Part shown: positions 10,531-22,484 of the stretch, piece by piece
How the letters are laid out: each line of letters starts with the position of its first letter
Position numbering within the stretch: position 1 is the stretch's first letter
Source: Elephas maximus indicus
Lineage: Eukaryota; Chordata; Mammalia; Proboscidea; Elephantidae
DNA: 64,000 nucleotides
Reading direction: 5' to 3'
Assembly (NCBI RefSeq): GCF_024166365.1
Contig: NC_064826.1
Coordinates: 62,141,001-62,205,000 of the forward strand
The notes under the pieces: model-generated
Database searches by the model: none
The model's input: the letters and a program-made list of their open reading frames with translations, nothing else
What the model was told of the DNA's origin: nothing
Position numbers and translations under genes: made by a program

Positions 10531-10641
10531 GTAGTCCCTTATACTTCTACCAACCAACCTTACAGAAATAAAAAGAAGTATAAGGGACTACAGTTGTTCA
10601 TAGCAGTGCCTTATACTTCTTTTTATTTCTGTAAGGTTGGT
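10531..10641. repeat. Local inverted duplication inside the L1 remnant
   Basis: The segment at about 10551-10591 is the reverse complement of the segment at about 10604-10641 and partly of 10531-10549. A third copy of AGTTGTTCATA sits between the arms at 10592-10602. Arms of about 38 bp with a short loop can form a strong hairpin. Confidence 0.85.
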
Positions 10642-11535
10642 AGCAATGCCCACTCTTTTGTTCCTGATTTTAGCAATTTGAGTGTTCTTTCTTCTTGATC
10701 AGTCTAGCTGAAGGTTTGTCAATTTTTCAAAGAACCCACTTTGGCTTAATTTTCTCTATTGTTTTCTATTCTGTATTTCATTTTTATTTGCTGATAATCT
10801 TTATTATTTCCTTCCTTCTGCTTGCTTTGGGTTTAGTTTACTCTTCTTTCACCAGTTTCTTAAGGTGGAAGTTAGATTATTGATTTGAGATCTTTCTTCT
10901 TTTTTAACGTAGGCATTTACAGTTATACATTTCCCTCTAAGCACTGTTCTTGCTGCATCCTGTAAGTATGGGATATTGGTTTGTTGTGTCTTCATTTTCA
11001 TTCATCTCAGAATATTTACTAATTTCTCTTGTGATTTCTTCCTTAACTCATTGGTTATTTAGTATGTTGTTTAATGTCAACATAATTGTGACTTTCTCAA
11101 ACTTATTATTTATTTCTAATTTTACTCCATTACAATTGCAGAATGTAATTTGTATTATTTCAGTCCTTTTCAATTTATTGAGGTTTGTTTTATAGTCTAA
11201 CATATGATCTATCCTTGAGAGTATTCTATGCACATGTGAGAAGAATATATATTATTCGCTTGTTGGGTGACGAATTCTTTGGGTGTTTTTTAGGTCTAGC
11301 TGGTTTATAGTATTGTTCAAGTCTTCCCTTGCTTTTTTGATCTTCCGTCTAGTTGGTCTATACATCAGTGAAAGTAGGTATTGAAGTCTGTACTATTATT
11401 GTTGAATTGACTGTTTATCCCTTCAATTCTGTCAGTTTGTCCTTTACGTATTTTGGGGTTCTGTTGTTATGTGCATAGAAGTTTATAAGCTATTCCTGAT
11501 AGACTAACTCTTTTTTCATTATTTCCACTTATTCT

Positions 11536-11979
11536 TAAGCTTTACCACAAAACAGATTTACCCTGACACCTTCAAACTAACATGATTATGGTTTCTCAAT
11601 CTTAACTCCTTTTGGGGGCTTTTTTTTTTTTTTAAGTATAACTAGTACCAAAGTTTCATTAGCTGCCACATCACAAAAGGAGGACCAAGTCCACACTGAA
11701 CAAGCACATATTCAACCCAGAAATGGCATTAAAAGTTGATGGTAGCGGCCACGAGGAAGTAAACTAAGGGTACAACCGTTATGTAAAACAGTGTGGCAAT
11801 AAAAGGCAGAGTAGTTATTTAAACATGTGGATTTCACTACTCAGAAATTAGCTGGGCACCACCACCAAACACAAGAACAAAAGTGTCAATATATGTGTGT
11901 GCATGCATGTATATTCATATATATAATAAACCACATAGTGGGCACAGTTACTGATACTTCTTAGACATAACATCTTGCG
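11536..11979. other. Unassigned stretch between two L1 pieces
   Basis: It contains a T-run (11623-11634) and a short TATATG-rich tract near 11890-11930. It may be a diverged L1 part but I cannot align it to the other copies. Confidence 0.3.
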
Positions 11980-12765
11980 AATGTGTTTTCTGGGTTTGAA
12001 GTCTTAAGACCATAGTCTCGTGGGACACTCGGTCAATTGGCGTAATATACTTCGTAAAGTTTATGTTCTACATCCTAATTTGGTGAGTAGTTTCAGGGGT
12101 CTCAAATGCTTCCAAGCAACTATCTAAAATATAACTTGGTCTGTGTTCATCCAGAGCAAAAGAGAAAGAAGGAAAACCAAAGACTCAGAGAAGAAACTAG
12201 TTTATAGGACTAATAGTCTACATGAACCATGGCCTTATCTACCCCGAGACCAGAACTAGATGGTGCCAGGCTACCACTACTGACCATTCTCATCAGGTGG
12301 ATCCTGTTGAAATGAGATAAAAATATGGGACAGAACTCAAATTCTTAGAAAGTCCATTCTTACTGGACCAGTTGAGACTGGAGGATTCCCTGAGACTATT
12401 ACCCTGAGATACTCTTTAAACCTTGAACTGAAACTATCCCCAGAGTTTACCTTTTAGCTAAATAACAGAGTGATTCAAAAATTAAAGAATATAACCCATG
12501 AGTACTGTGCTCCTTTAAAAAATAGTCTATATGTGACCAGGTGGTCAACAATTACTCTAAAGCAAAGATGAGTAGATAAGGGAGCAGGGAAACTAGATTA
12601 CTGGAAATGGAACAACCAGAGCAGAACTAATGAGAATGTTGACAGACTGTGTAAAATGTAACCAATGTCACTGAATAGTTTGTGTAGAAATTGTTAAATG
12701 GGAACCTAATTTGCTGTGTAAACTCTCAGTGAAAACACAATATTATTTTTAAAAAATATTAGCTA
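11980..12765 (+). mobile_element. L1 3'UTR remnant, diverged
   Basis: It shares the block order of the 3'UTR seen at 31110-31840: GGTCAATTGGCGTAATATAC, TTCAGGGGTCTCAAATGCTT, AACTAGATGGTGCCAGGCTA, then GTGTAAACTCTCAGTGAAAA before an A/T tail. Confidence 0.75.
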
Positions 12766-12769
12766 GGAA

Positions 12770-13365
12770 ATGATTCAGAACACAAGCAAAAATGTTTACC
12801 ACAGTATTATCTTTGAAAGCTAAGTATTAGAAACAACTGCCTGATATTTTCAGACTAATTTATTGCTATAATAGCATGTTGAATATTAATCCTTTATTCA
12901 ACAGTACAAAGTAGTTACACCTGGTTGAGGAGCTCTCTTCCAAGTGAAGAGTTGGAGACCCTCCTCTATTCTATGGATCTGCCATGCCCTGGAACTTCCA
13001 GTCAGGGAGAAAGAGAGTTACATGGAATATCTTTAGGAGCTAAATCTGTAAATTACTTACATCACTTTGTCTACACTTAATTAGTGAGAAATCAGTCACA
13101 TGAACCCCACAGTGGAGGCTAAGAAATGTAATTTGGCTGCATGATCAGAAGGAAAAAGAAGTGGGATTTGGTGAAGAGATAGCAGTTGCTGTCCCCATAT
13201 ACTCTAACCTGGCCTGCAGCAGGTGGCTGGATTAGGCCATTTGTGCATAGGCTTTAGGATGAACCATTTCCTTTTGCTGGTGTGTTTTTCCTCAAATCTG
13301 CCTTTCTTTACCATCAGAGTTGTGAAAATAAGGTTAAGAATAAAAGCAAGTTAACTGTTGCAGGC
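12770..13365. other. Intergenic, possible ancient repeat
   Basis: It contains GGAGGCTAAGAAATGTAATTT and similar phrases that recall ancient interspersed repeats, but I cannot name a family. There is no coding signal. Confidence 0.3.
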
Positions 13366-13420
13366 CACTAAAATATATTTAAAAAAAAAATTTTTTTTTT
13401 TTTTTAAATATATTTAGTAT
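13366..13420. repeat. AT-rich palindrome
   Basis: Arms of about 25 bp, ACTAAAATATATTT then an A-run, mirrored by a T-run then AAATATATTTAGTAT. Low-complexity cruciform-prone sequence. Confidence 0.8.
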
Positions 13421-14190
13421 AGGTTAATAGATCCTCTACATGATCCAGTTTAGCTCTTCAGAAGACTACATCAGGATGTTGGTTCCAAAGTCTCATAATA
13501 AAGAACATGTGTATGTAGTTGATACACATTGTTTTCATCTGCCCAGCAGACATTAACTCCTCAATCTCTTAGCAGCACGTCCACCTTTCCATAAACCAAC
13601 TGCTCCTTGCCTACTTGATGTGGTTATAGTGAAGTTCCCCATCACAATATTCCAAACACAGGATGAACATATGACCCAGGTCTGGCCAATCACAGTACTT
13701 CATAGTACCCCATATCATTGGCCAGTGATTAGTTCAAGAGGTGAACTCACATCATAAGCCTAGCCAATCAGACTCCTTTCCTAGAATATCTAGATACAAA
13801 CTCTTTTTTATTCATTTATCATGAGCTGCCAACAGCCATCTTGTGTCACAGAGTAGAGCCTGAGAAAATGATGTTAAAACAGGCAAAAGCCAAGATAATG
13901 TTCAGTTCCTGATTCTAGTTGTGAAATAAAAGCATTAAAAAAACTTTAGGAAAAAAAAGAGTATTAATTTCCTCTCTAAGGATAGAGCATAACCTCTTAG
14001 CAGGAAAACTTGTTAACTAGATAGAAAGTCAGAAGAAAAAATCTCAAAGAAAATGGATTTTTGCTCTGACAACTTACTATTCACAAATTCCTTACGATCA
14101 AGGAAGATAAGAATTTTCCTAGTGCAAATAAACTTGTTAGTTTACTTTTCCGTTACATAATTACTTTAACTGAGTTTGTTAAAAATGTTT
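13421..14190. other. Intergenic, no gene; GGCCAATCA-type motifs
   Basis: About 13680-13780 contains several CCAATCA or GGCCA motifs in the style of an ancient DNA or LTR repeat, which I cannot classify. Nothing else is supported. Confidence 0.3.
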
Positions 14191-15460
14191 CTGAAACATT
14201 TTATTTTTAATTGTGCCTTAAGTGAAAGTTTACAATTCAAGTCAGTTTCCCATATAAAAACTTATACACACACATTGTTTTGTGACCCTAGTTGCTCTTC
14301 CTACAATGTAACAGCACACTCCTTCTCTCCACCCTGTATTTCCCATGTCCATTCAACCAGATCCTGTCTTCCTCTGCCTTCTCATCACACCTCCAGACAG
14401 GAGCTGCCCACATAGTCTCATGTGTCTACTTGAGCTAAGAAGCACACTCCTCACCAGTATCATTTTATATCTTATAAAAAAATACTCCAATCTAATCTTT
14501 GAAGAGTTGGCATGGAGAATGGTTTTGGTTTTGGGCTAACAGAGAGTCCGGAGGCCATGACTTCTGGGGTCCCTCCAATCTCAGACCATTAAGTCTGATC
14601 TTTTTACTAGAGTTTGAGGTGTGCATCCCACTTTTCTCCTGCTCCATCAGGGATTCTCTATTGTGTTCCCTGTCAGGGCAGCCATTGGTAGTAGCTGGGC
14701 ACCATCTAGTTCTTCTGGTCTCAGACTGATGGAGTCTCTGGTTTGTGTGGCCCGTTCTTTCTCTTGGGCTCGTATTTTCCTTGTGTCTTTGGTGTTCTTC
14801 ATTCTCCTTTGCTCCAGGTGGGTCGAGACCAACTGGTGCATCTCAGATGGCTGCTTTCTAGCTTTTCAGACCCCAGATGCCACTCACCAAAGTAGGACGC
14901 AGAACATTTTCTTAATACACTTTGTTATGCCAGCTGACCTAGATGTCCCGTGAAACCATGCTACTCTGCTACTCTGAAACCCCCACCCCTGCTACTCTGT
15001 CCGTCAAAGTGTTTGGTTGTATTCAGGAAACTTCTTAGCTTTTGAATTAGTCCAGTTGTGCTGACTTCCCCTATATTGTGTGTTGTCCTTCCCTTCACCT
15101 AAAATAATTCTTGCCTGTTATCTAATTGGAAACCCTGGTTGCATAGTGGTTAAGTGCTACAGCTGCTAACCTAAAGGTCAGCAGTTCAAATCCACCAGGC
15201 GCTCCTTGGAAACTCTATGGGGCAGTTCTACTCTGTCCTATAGGGTTGCTATGAGTCGGAATCAACTCAAGGGCAACGGGTTTGGTTTTTTGGGTTTTTT
15301 ACTATCTAATTAGTGAATACCCCTCTCCTCCCCTCCCTCCGTACCCTCATAACCATCAAAGGATGTTTTCTTCTGTCTTTAAACCTTTTCTTGAGTTCTA
15401 ATATTCTCATACAATCTTTGTCCTTTTGCGACTAATTTCACTCAGCATAATGAGATGTGA
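14191..15460 (-). mobile_element. L1 3' end (3'UTR) copy
   Basis: It is the reverse complement of the same 3'UTR type found at 26120-27216. Shared blocks include TGCCTTAAGTGAAAGTTTAC, GTTCCCTGTCAGGGCAGCCA and TGGTGCATCTCAGATGGCTG. It reaches the end of ORF2 near 15440 (CACTCAGCATAATG). A SINE interrupts it at 15128-15302. The A-rich 3' terminus is the T-rich sequence near 14196-14210. Confidence 0.88.
15128..15302 (+). mobile_element. AfroSINE inserted in L1 3'UTR
   Basis: Direct repeats TATCTAATT at 15119-15127 and 15303-15311. Well preserved: head CCCTGGTTGCATAGTGGTTA, box-B-like GCAGTTCAAATCC, tail GCTATGAGTCGGAATCAACT and a T/G-rich terminus. Confidence 0.95.
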
Positions 15461-15464
15461 AACA

Positions 15465-15985
15465 TTTTCAACTAAATTAGGTAAGTCACAAAGTAATTAT
15501 TGTGGGCATTAAAAAAATGGTTTAAAATTGATCTGTTTATATAAATTATTCAACACTAAGCTTCTCAAGCTTTTTTTTTTTAAGGTACATTGCATTCAAA
15601 GACTCTAAAACAACAGTTTGGAATCCTGCCGTTCTCCTGCTGCAGTAAATTCTAATAAAATTAATTCTGACAGTTTTTGCCCCTAAAACCCAACACAGTG
15701 CAATGCATTTTTTTTGGGGGGGGGGGTTATTTTTTTCTTTCTCACAACCGACTCTAAAGCAAACTATAGCTATGGCTTCTCTGGTTCTCTGGTTTTAGTT
15801 ATGTGAATAGGGTTTCCTTTTAGCTTAAATAGAGTTTCTATCATTTGCACCTGAAAGAGTTTTGACAAAACAGTATTTGTTTGCCTGGTCTTATCCTCCA
15901 TACATAGGGCTTTTCCCAGATCATCAGAGGGTGGCTGTGGCAAAGCAGTATTCTGGATATTTGGTCTCAGACAAACACCATCACC
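15465..15985. other. Intergenic, homopolymer tracts only
   Basis: A T-run/G-run junction (TTTTTTTTGG then a G tract) lies at 15708-15726. No gene or repeat family could be supported. Confidence 0.4.
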
Positions 15986-15989
15986 CCAA

Positions 15990-16525
15990 ATGGCAAACAT
16001 CCTATATTATCTTTAATCCCCACAACAACCCTGCAAAATATTACTACTCCATGTAGCACTCTTGATTCCCCACACATATCTCCATGGTATGTTTCTGTAC
16101 ATTCTGTTAAGTATCCTAATGCATGTACCTGCAACTCTCCACCTTACAGCTTTCTCTTGGTCACCACAAAGCAGTGGAGTTAACACTCCTAGAAGCAGCC
16201 TGCAGCCAATGATGGAAAGGAGTTGGAGAACAAAGAACTTTGAGGTATGTTTCACACACTTAATGGGGAAAATGAGCCCTAGTTGTCCACAGTTGTAATC
16301 CCTTTATTAATGCACCCTGTGTTAGCTTCCTTCCTTTTCTTGTCTCACTTCACCACTGCTCTACTGGTAATTCCTGGGGTCACCTCCCAATTAAACCATC
16401 TGTACCAAAATCCTTGTCTCAGAGTCTGCTTCCGAGAGGACCCAGCCTGAGACACTCCATTTTACAGATTATAAAAATGAGATTCAGCAAGGTTAAGTAA
16501 TTTGTCCAACCTCACAATATATTAG
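15990..16525 (+). mobile_element. MIR SINE split by an LTR
   Basis: The left part TTTAATCCCCACAACAACCC and the right part ATTTTACAGATTATAAAAAT with GTTAAGTAATTTGTCCAACC are consecutive pieces of the MIR consensus. They are separated by the LTR at 16051-16453. Confidence 0.8.
16051..16453 (+). mobile_element. Solo LTR inserted in MIR
   Basis: The 403-bp insert is flanked by ACTCC (16046-16050 and 16454-16458). Removing it rejoins the MIR. The 3' end CCTTGTCTCAGAGTCTGCTT with AGGACCCAGCCTGAGAC is of ERVL/MLT2-like LTR type, whose usual duplication is 5 bp. No retroviral genes are present. Confidence 0.65.
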
Positions 16526-16530
16526 ATATT

Positions 16531-18440
16531 TATTGTTGTTGTTAGGTGCCGTCAGACTCATAGTGACCCTATGTATAACGGAACAAAACACTACCTAGTC
16601 CTGGGCCATCCTCAAAATCGTTATGCTTAAGCCCATTGTTGCAACCACTATGTCAATCCATGTCATTGAGGGTCTTCCTTTTTCTCCCTGGCCCTCTACC
16701 AAGCATAATGTCCTTCTCCAGGGACTGATCCCTCCTGATAACATTTCCAAAGTATGTGAGATGAATTCTCACCGTCCTCACCTCTAAGCATTCTGGCTGT
16801 GCTTCTTCCAAGACAGATTTGTTTGTTCTTCTGGCAGTCCATGGTATATTCAGTATTCTTCATCAACACCGTAATTCAAAGGCATCAATTCTTCTTCAGT
16901 CTTGCTTATTCACTGTCCAGTTTTCACATGTATATGAGGCGACTGAAAACACCATGGCTCAGGTCAGGCACATCTTAGTCCTTAGAGTGACATCCTTGCC
17001 TTGTAGCACTTTAAAGAGATCTCTTGTGACAGATATGCCTAGTGTAATGCACTGTTTTATTTCTTGACTGCTGCTTTCATGGGTATTGATTACGAACCCA
17101 AGTAAAATGAAATCCTTTACAAATTCAATCTTTTCTCCATTCATCATGATATTGTTTACTGGTCCAGTTGTGAGAATTTTTGTTTTCTTTATGTTGAGGT
17201 GCAATCCATACTGAAGGCTATAGTCTTTGATCTTCCTCAGTAAGTGCTTCAAGTCCTCTTCACTTTCAGCAATCTAGGTTGTGTTATCTGCATATTGAAG
17301 GTTATTAATGAGTCTTCCTCCAATTCTAATGCCATGTTCTTCATATAATCCAGCTTCTCAGATTATTTGCTCAGCATACAGATTGAATAAGTATGGTGAA
17401 AGGATACAACCATGATGCACATCTTTCCTGATTTTAAACCATGCAGTATCCCCATGTTCTGTTCGAACAGCTGTCTCTTGGTCTGTGTACAGGTTCCTCA
17501 TGAGCACAAATTAAGAGTTCTGGAATTCTCATTCTTTGCAATGTTATCCATAATTTGTTATGATCTATACAGTTGAATGGTTTTGCATAGTCAATAAAAC
17601 ACAGGTAAACATCTTTCTGGTATTCTCTACTTTCAGCCATGATCACCTGACATCAGCAGTGATATCCCTAGTTCCATGTCCTCTTCTGAATCTGGCTTGA
17701 CTTCCTGGCAGTCCCCTGTCGATGTAGTGCTGCGACCAGTTTTGAATAATCTTCAGCAAAATTTTACTTGTGTGTGATATTATTGATATTGTTTGATAAT
17801 TTCCACATTCTGTTGGATTAGCTTTCTTTGGAATAAGTACGAATACAGATCTCTTCCAATCAGTTGGCCAGGTAGCTGTCTTCCAAACTTCTTGGCATAG
17901 AAAAGTGAGTACTTCCAGCACTGCGTCCATTTGTTGAAACATCTCAATTGGTATTCCATCAATTTCTGGAGCCTTGTTTTTCACCAGTGCTTTCAATGGA
18001 GCTTGGAACACTTCCTTCAATACCATCAATTCCTGATCATAAGCTACCTCCTGAAATGGTCGAATATTGACCAATTCTTTTTGGTACAGTGACTCTGTGT
18101 ATTCTTTCCATCTTCTTTTGATGCTTTCTACATCATTTAGTATTTTCCCTCTAGAATCCTTCAATATTGCACCTCAAGGCTTGAATTTTTTCTTCAGTTC
18201 TTTTAGCTTGAGAAATGCCGAGCACGTTCTTCCCTTTTGGTTTTTTATCTCCAGGTCTTTGCATATTTCACTATAATATATTATTCTGTCTTCTGAAGCT
18301 GGCCTTTGAAATCTTCTGTTCACCTCTTTTACTTCATCATTTCTTCTTTTCACTTTAGCTACTCTTTGTTCAAGAACAACTTCCAGAGTGTCTTCTGACA
18401 TCCATTTTGGTCTTTTCTTTCCTGTTTTGTTGTTGCTGTT
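16531..18440 (-). mobile_element. RTE-clade LINE, 5'-truncated
   Basis: The 3' tail lies at the left (GTTGTTGTTAGGTGCCGTCA). Leftover frames encode RPKWMSEDTLEVVLEQRVAK in the linker and RRWKEYTESLYQKELVNIRP, WPTDWKRSVFVLIPKK and TECGNYQTISIISHTSKILL in the reverse transcriptase. One RT frame is open for 173 residues (17643-18164). The catalytic box reads YADN (17283-17294) instead of YADD, and stops follow it. Confidence 0.9.
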
Positions 18441-19097
18441 ATAGAATCTGGAATTCACACTCAGGTTTGTCTGGATCCAGAACCCATGCTTGTTGCACAT
18501 GGCTTCTGAAACTTAAACACTTATGCACATTAAATAATGTAGTACTGAGTAAAATGCAACTGATATTCAAGGGTTCAAATTTCCTGGCTTAGCCCCAAAA
18601 GTCCTATTCCTGACCAGCTCTATGCTTGTCTTATCACCTCATCTCCTGTTATTTTCCTACAAACCTCTTTCATCTTAATGTTTTATATTTCTATGCTTTT
18701 GCAGCTCTTCTCCAGCCTCAAATATATGTTAGGTATGAGCTTTGACTTTACCCTACTTACAAGCTAAAAACTTAGCTTGTTATTATTTTGTGGTTTCTGG
18801 CAGAAAATACAAGACTCCTGAATCACAGACAGAGGACTTTGTTACTCAGGGTACAGCAAACAGTATAAGTCTCAGTATGTGTATATCAATTCTTTGTCTC
18901 CCAAATGGATGCTGTGTACTAGTGGGTTTTTCTCACAGTTGAGGAACATTGAACTTGGGGAACCAGACATTGTATAGCAAGCAGTAAGCAAACCTGCTCT
19001 CTGTTCTAGACCCTCCCCTTCCTACTCCCAGAGTACATCCCTCAAGATTGTTCATTGCAAATAAAGTCCTGAGAAATGGCCTGAGTAAAAAGCAGTC
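18441..19097. other. Intergenic, no feature recognised
   Basis: Ordinary sequence between the RTE and the nested L1 block. It contains the left copy of the target repeat AAGACCTTACATTA at 19098-19111 just beyond its end. Confidence 0.4.
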
Positions 19098-21014
19098 AAG
19101 ACCTTACATTAAATTTCAAGGTAACAACAAAGAAAGTTAACAGACTTCTACTCATCAAAATAAAGAAGGAAAACATAAAGCTCAGTAAACACAAAATCTA
19201 CAAAAACAAAAGAAATGAAAAAAAGTCACAAACAATAGAAATTCAGTACAGGAGAGTAAGAGGAACAAAGAAAACGACACCACCACACACACAAAACCAC
19301 TACAAAATGACAGGAATAAACTCACAGGTATCAATGATTACATTCAATCTAAATGGCCTAAATGCACCCATACAGTGACAGAGAATGACAGAATGGATTG
19401 AAAAATAGAAGAAGAAAAAAAAAAAACAAGATCCATCATATACTGTCTACAAGAGACACACCTTAGGAACAAAGACATAAATTTATTAAAAATCAAAGGA
19501 TGGAAACAAATGTATCAAGAAAACAGCTACCAAAAAAGAGCAGGAATTGCAATACTACTCTCAGATAAAATAGACTTTAAAACAAAATCTACCATAAAAA
19601 AACAAAGAAGGGCATTATATAATGATTAAAGGAATGATCCATCATGAAGACATAACCATGATAAATATCTATGCACCCAATGACAGGGCTCCAAAATACA
19701 TAAAATTAACAGCAATAAAAAGAGAAAGTGGAGGCAGAGCCAAGATGGCTGAATAGACAGACGCTTCCATCGAGCCCTCTTTACAACAAAGACCCGAAAA
19801 ACTAAGTGAAATGAGTATATTTGTGACAAGCTGGGAGCCCTGAGCATCAAAGGCAAGCTTAGAAAACAAACTGAGGGGCAGGGGGAGGAAGAGGCCATTC
19901 AGAAGCGGAGAGGAGTTACCAGATCTGAATTGCCGGGAGCCCTCAGGCACCATTTCCGGAGCAGCGTCGGCGTCGGCAGCAGCAACAGCGGTGGGCTGGT
20001 ACTAGCATCGGCCACAGTTTCCTCAGGGAGAAGCAGCCAGCCACACAGCCCACTCACACCTCTGGAACCTGAGGAGAACACTCTCGGCAAAAGCTAAATA
20101 CTTGCATATATTTTACCATGCCTCCCCCACCCCCAAACTGGCTTCAGCGGCTGAATCCCTGGGCAAGAGATAGACCCTGGTGAGCACCTAGAGCAATCCT
20201 CCCAGCCTTGGGGAAGGGAAAAATTTGCAACTGGGGGAAAAGATAATTTGCTAGCTCCATTAACCTGGGGACCTCAGGACAGAAGCAGCTCCTATCCAGG
20301 CATAAAGCGTCCAGGGATCTTGAGCACCTTTCCCTTCTGCATGGACCTGTGTGGGCCTATTTTGGGAGAATAGGCCCTTGTTGGCAAACTCCAACCATTT
20401 CAGCTGTGCGGTGGAGAGGTGGATGTTCGACGTTTGACATTCCTTTGCCTATTAAACAAGGTCCTCACCTACCCACATTAGGGACCTAAGGACTGGTAGC
20501 TCCACTCAGGTCACCCAGCCACCCACGACAGGGGTACAAAGAAAACTGGTACCTCCCAGTCCTTACAACTAAAAACTTTGGGTGCCCATGGTCCCTCTAC
20601 AGAACCCACCCACAAGCACGCTCTAGGGAACAGAGACACATTTTCCTCAGAGACACTTCGGGGTCAGTTCTCAGCCCCCTGCCTTGTTCAGCACATGACC
20701 CCCTGCTGCAATCAGGTAACGGTATATACGCCAATCACCCCTGTCCCTCTAAGACTGTAGAACAGAGCTTGTACCACACAGTTGATATCAGCCACCTGGA
20801 AACCTGAGCTGAATTCATACAAGAAAACTAAATGGACTCCTAGACTGATACACCTGATAACAGCTCTAGCCAGCTGGGGACAGGACACCAGAGCTCCAAA
20901 GGCGAAAATAATCAAGCTAGCTCACTCAAGCAACCCATAGGGGTATACCAAAACAAAACAAAGCAAGCAGCTATGACACAGTAAGCAAGCATAAACTAAT
21001 ACAATAACTTAAAG

Positions 21015-22024
21015 ATGGCTCAGAGACAACAGTCAATATCAAGTCACATAAAGAAACAGACCAAGAACCTCAACAGGTTCTCACAACAAAGAATCCAGGG
21101 ATCTTCTAGATGAAAGTGCATTCCTGGAATTGCCAGATGCAGAATACAAAAGTTTAATATACAGAACCCTTCAAGACATCAGGAAGGAAATGAGGCAATA
21201 TGCAGAACAAGCCAAGGAACACACAGATAAACCAACTGAAGAAATAAGAAAGACTATTCAGGAACATAATGAAAAGTTTAATAAGCTGGAAAAATCCATA
21301 GACAGACAGCAATCAGAAATTCAGAAGATTAACAATAAAATTACAGAATTAGATAACTCAATAGAAAGTCAGAGGAGCAGAACTGAGCAAGTAGAAGCTA
21401 GAATTTCTGAACTTGAAGATAAATCACATTGCACTAATATATTTGAAGAAAAATCAGATAAAAGAATTTTAAAAAATGAAGAAAACTTAAGAATCATGTG
21501 GGACTCTATCAAGAGAAATAACCTACGAGTGATTGGAGTTCCAGAACAGGAAGGAATAACAGAAAATAAAAAGAAAATTGTTGAAGATTTGTTAGCAGAA
21601 AACTTCCCTGATGTTGTGAAAGATGAGAAGATATCTGTCCAAGATGTTCATCGAACTCCACATCAGGTAGATCTTAAAAGAAAGTCACCAAGACATATTA
21701 TAATCAAGCTTGCCAAAACCAAAGATAAAGAGAGAATTTAAGAGCAGCGAGGGCTAAAAGAAAAGTCAGCTACAAGGGATAGCCAATAACAATAAGCTCG
21801 GACTACTTGGCAGAAACCAGGCAGGCAAGAAGGCAATGGGATGACATATTTTAAAAAATGAAGGAAAAAAATTGCCAAGAAGCATATATCCATCAAAACT
21901 GTCTCTTAAATATGAAGGTGAAATTAAGACATTTCCAGATAAACACAAGTTGAGGGAAATCATAAAAACCAAACCAAAACTACAAGAAATACTAAAGGGA
22001 GTTCATTGGTTAGAAAATCAATAA
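21015..22024 (+). pseudogene. L1 ORF1 relic of the full-length element
   Basis: The relic starts ATGGCTCAGAGACAACAGTC but hits a stop after 32 codons, then continues in the next frame as a 203-residue open stretch. That stretch has a long heptad-like coiled coil (EEIRKTIQEHNEKFNKLEKS) and the RNA-binding segment with NNLRVIGVPEQEG and LLAENFPDV. A one-base deletion at about 21738, relative to the copy near 62950, creates the stop after KDKERI. The C-terminal domain continues out of frame to 22024. In an active element this protein coats L1 RNA; here it is broken. Confidence 0.85.
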
Positions 22025-22484
22025 TATCAGGTATCAAACCCAGACTAGAACACTGGGCAGAGCAACCAGAAGTCAACCCAGACAGGGAAATCCAAAAAAA
22101 CAAAGGAAGATTTCAAAAAAAAAAAAAAGCCCAATTCAGGGTAATGGCAATGTTATTATATAAAAGAAGACAACATTAAAATAATAAAGAGGGACTAAGA
22201 AATGTAATCATACACCTTCCATATGGAGAGGAAGATATGGCAATACAAAGACATAAAAGTTAGGTTTAAACTTAGAAAAATAGGGGTAAATAATAAGGTA
22301 ACCACAAAGGAGACAAACTATCCTACTCATCAAAATAAAATACAAGGGAAAAATACAGACTCAGCAGAAACAAAATCAACAACAACAAATATGAGGAAAG
22401 GACAATATATAAAGAAAATCTACTCAGCACACATAAAATAAAGTGGGAAAAAGAAACTGTCAACACACAAAAAAAGACATCAAA

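Larger units (their letters stand above)
9425..11535 (-). mobile_element. L1 ORF2 remnant
   Basis: Reverse-complement L1 ORF2 signature blocks run in order, e.g. CTGCAACTTTGCTGAACTAT, ATAATGTCATCTGCAAATAG (the F-A-D-D box region) and TTCTGCATCTATTGAAATAA. Frames are broken throughout. A SINE and a local inverted duplication interrupt it near 10366-10641. Confidence 0.9.

Noticed and set aside
13366-13420. AT palindrome as a terminator or origin-like element
   Set aside because: Low-complexity A/T sequence in a mammalian genome; no functional context.
21130-21741. 203-codon open frame as a host gene
   Set aside because: It is L1 ORF1 (coiled coil plus NNLRVIGVPEQEG), flanked by L1 5'UTR and ORF2.
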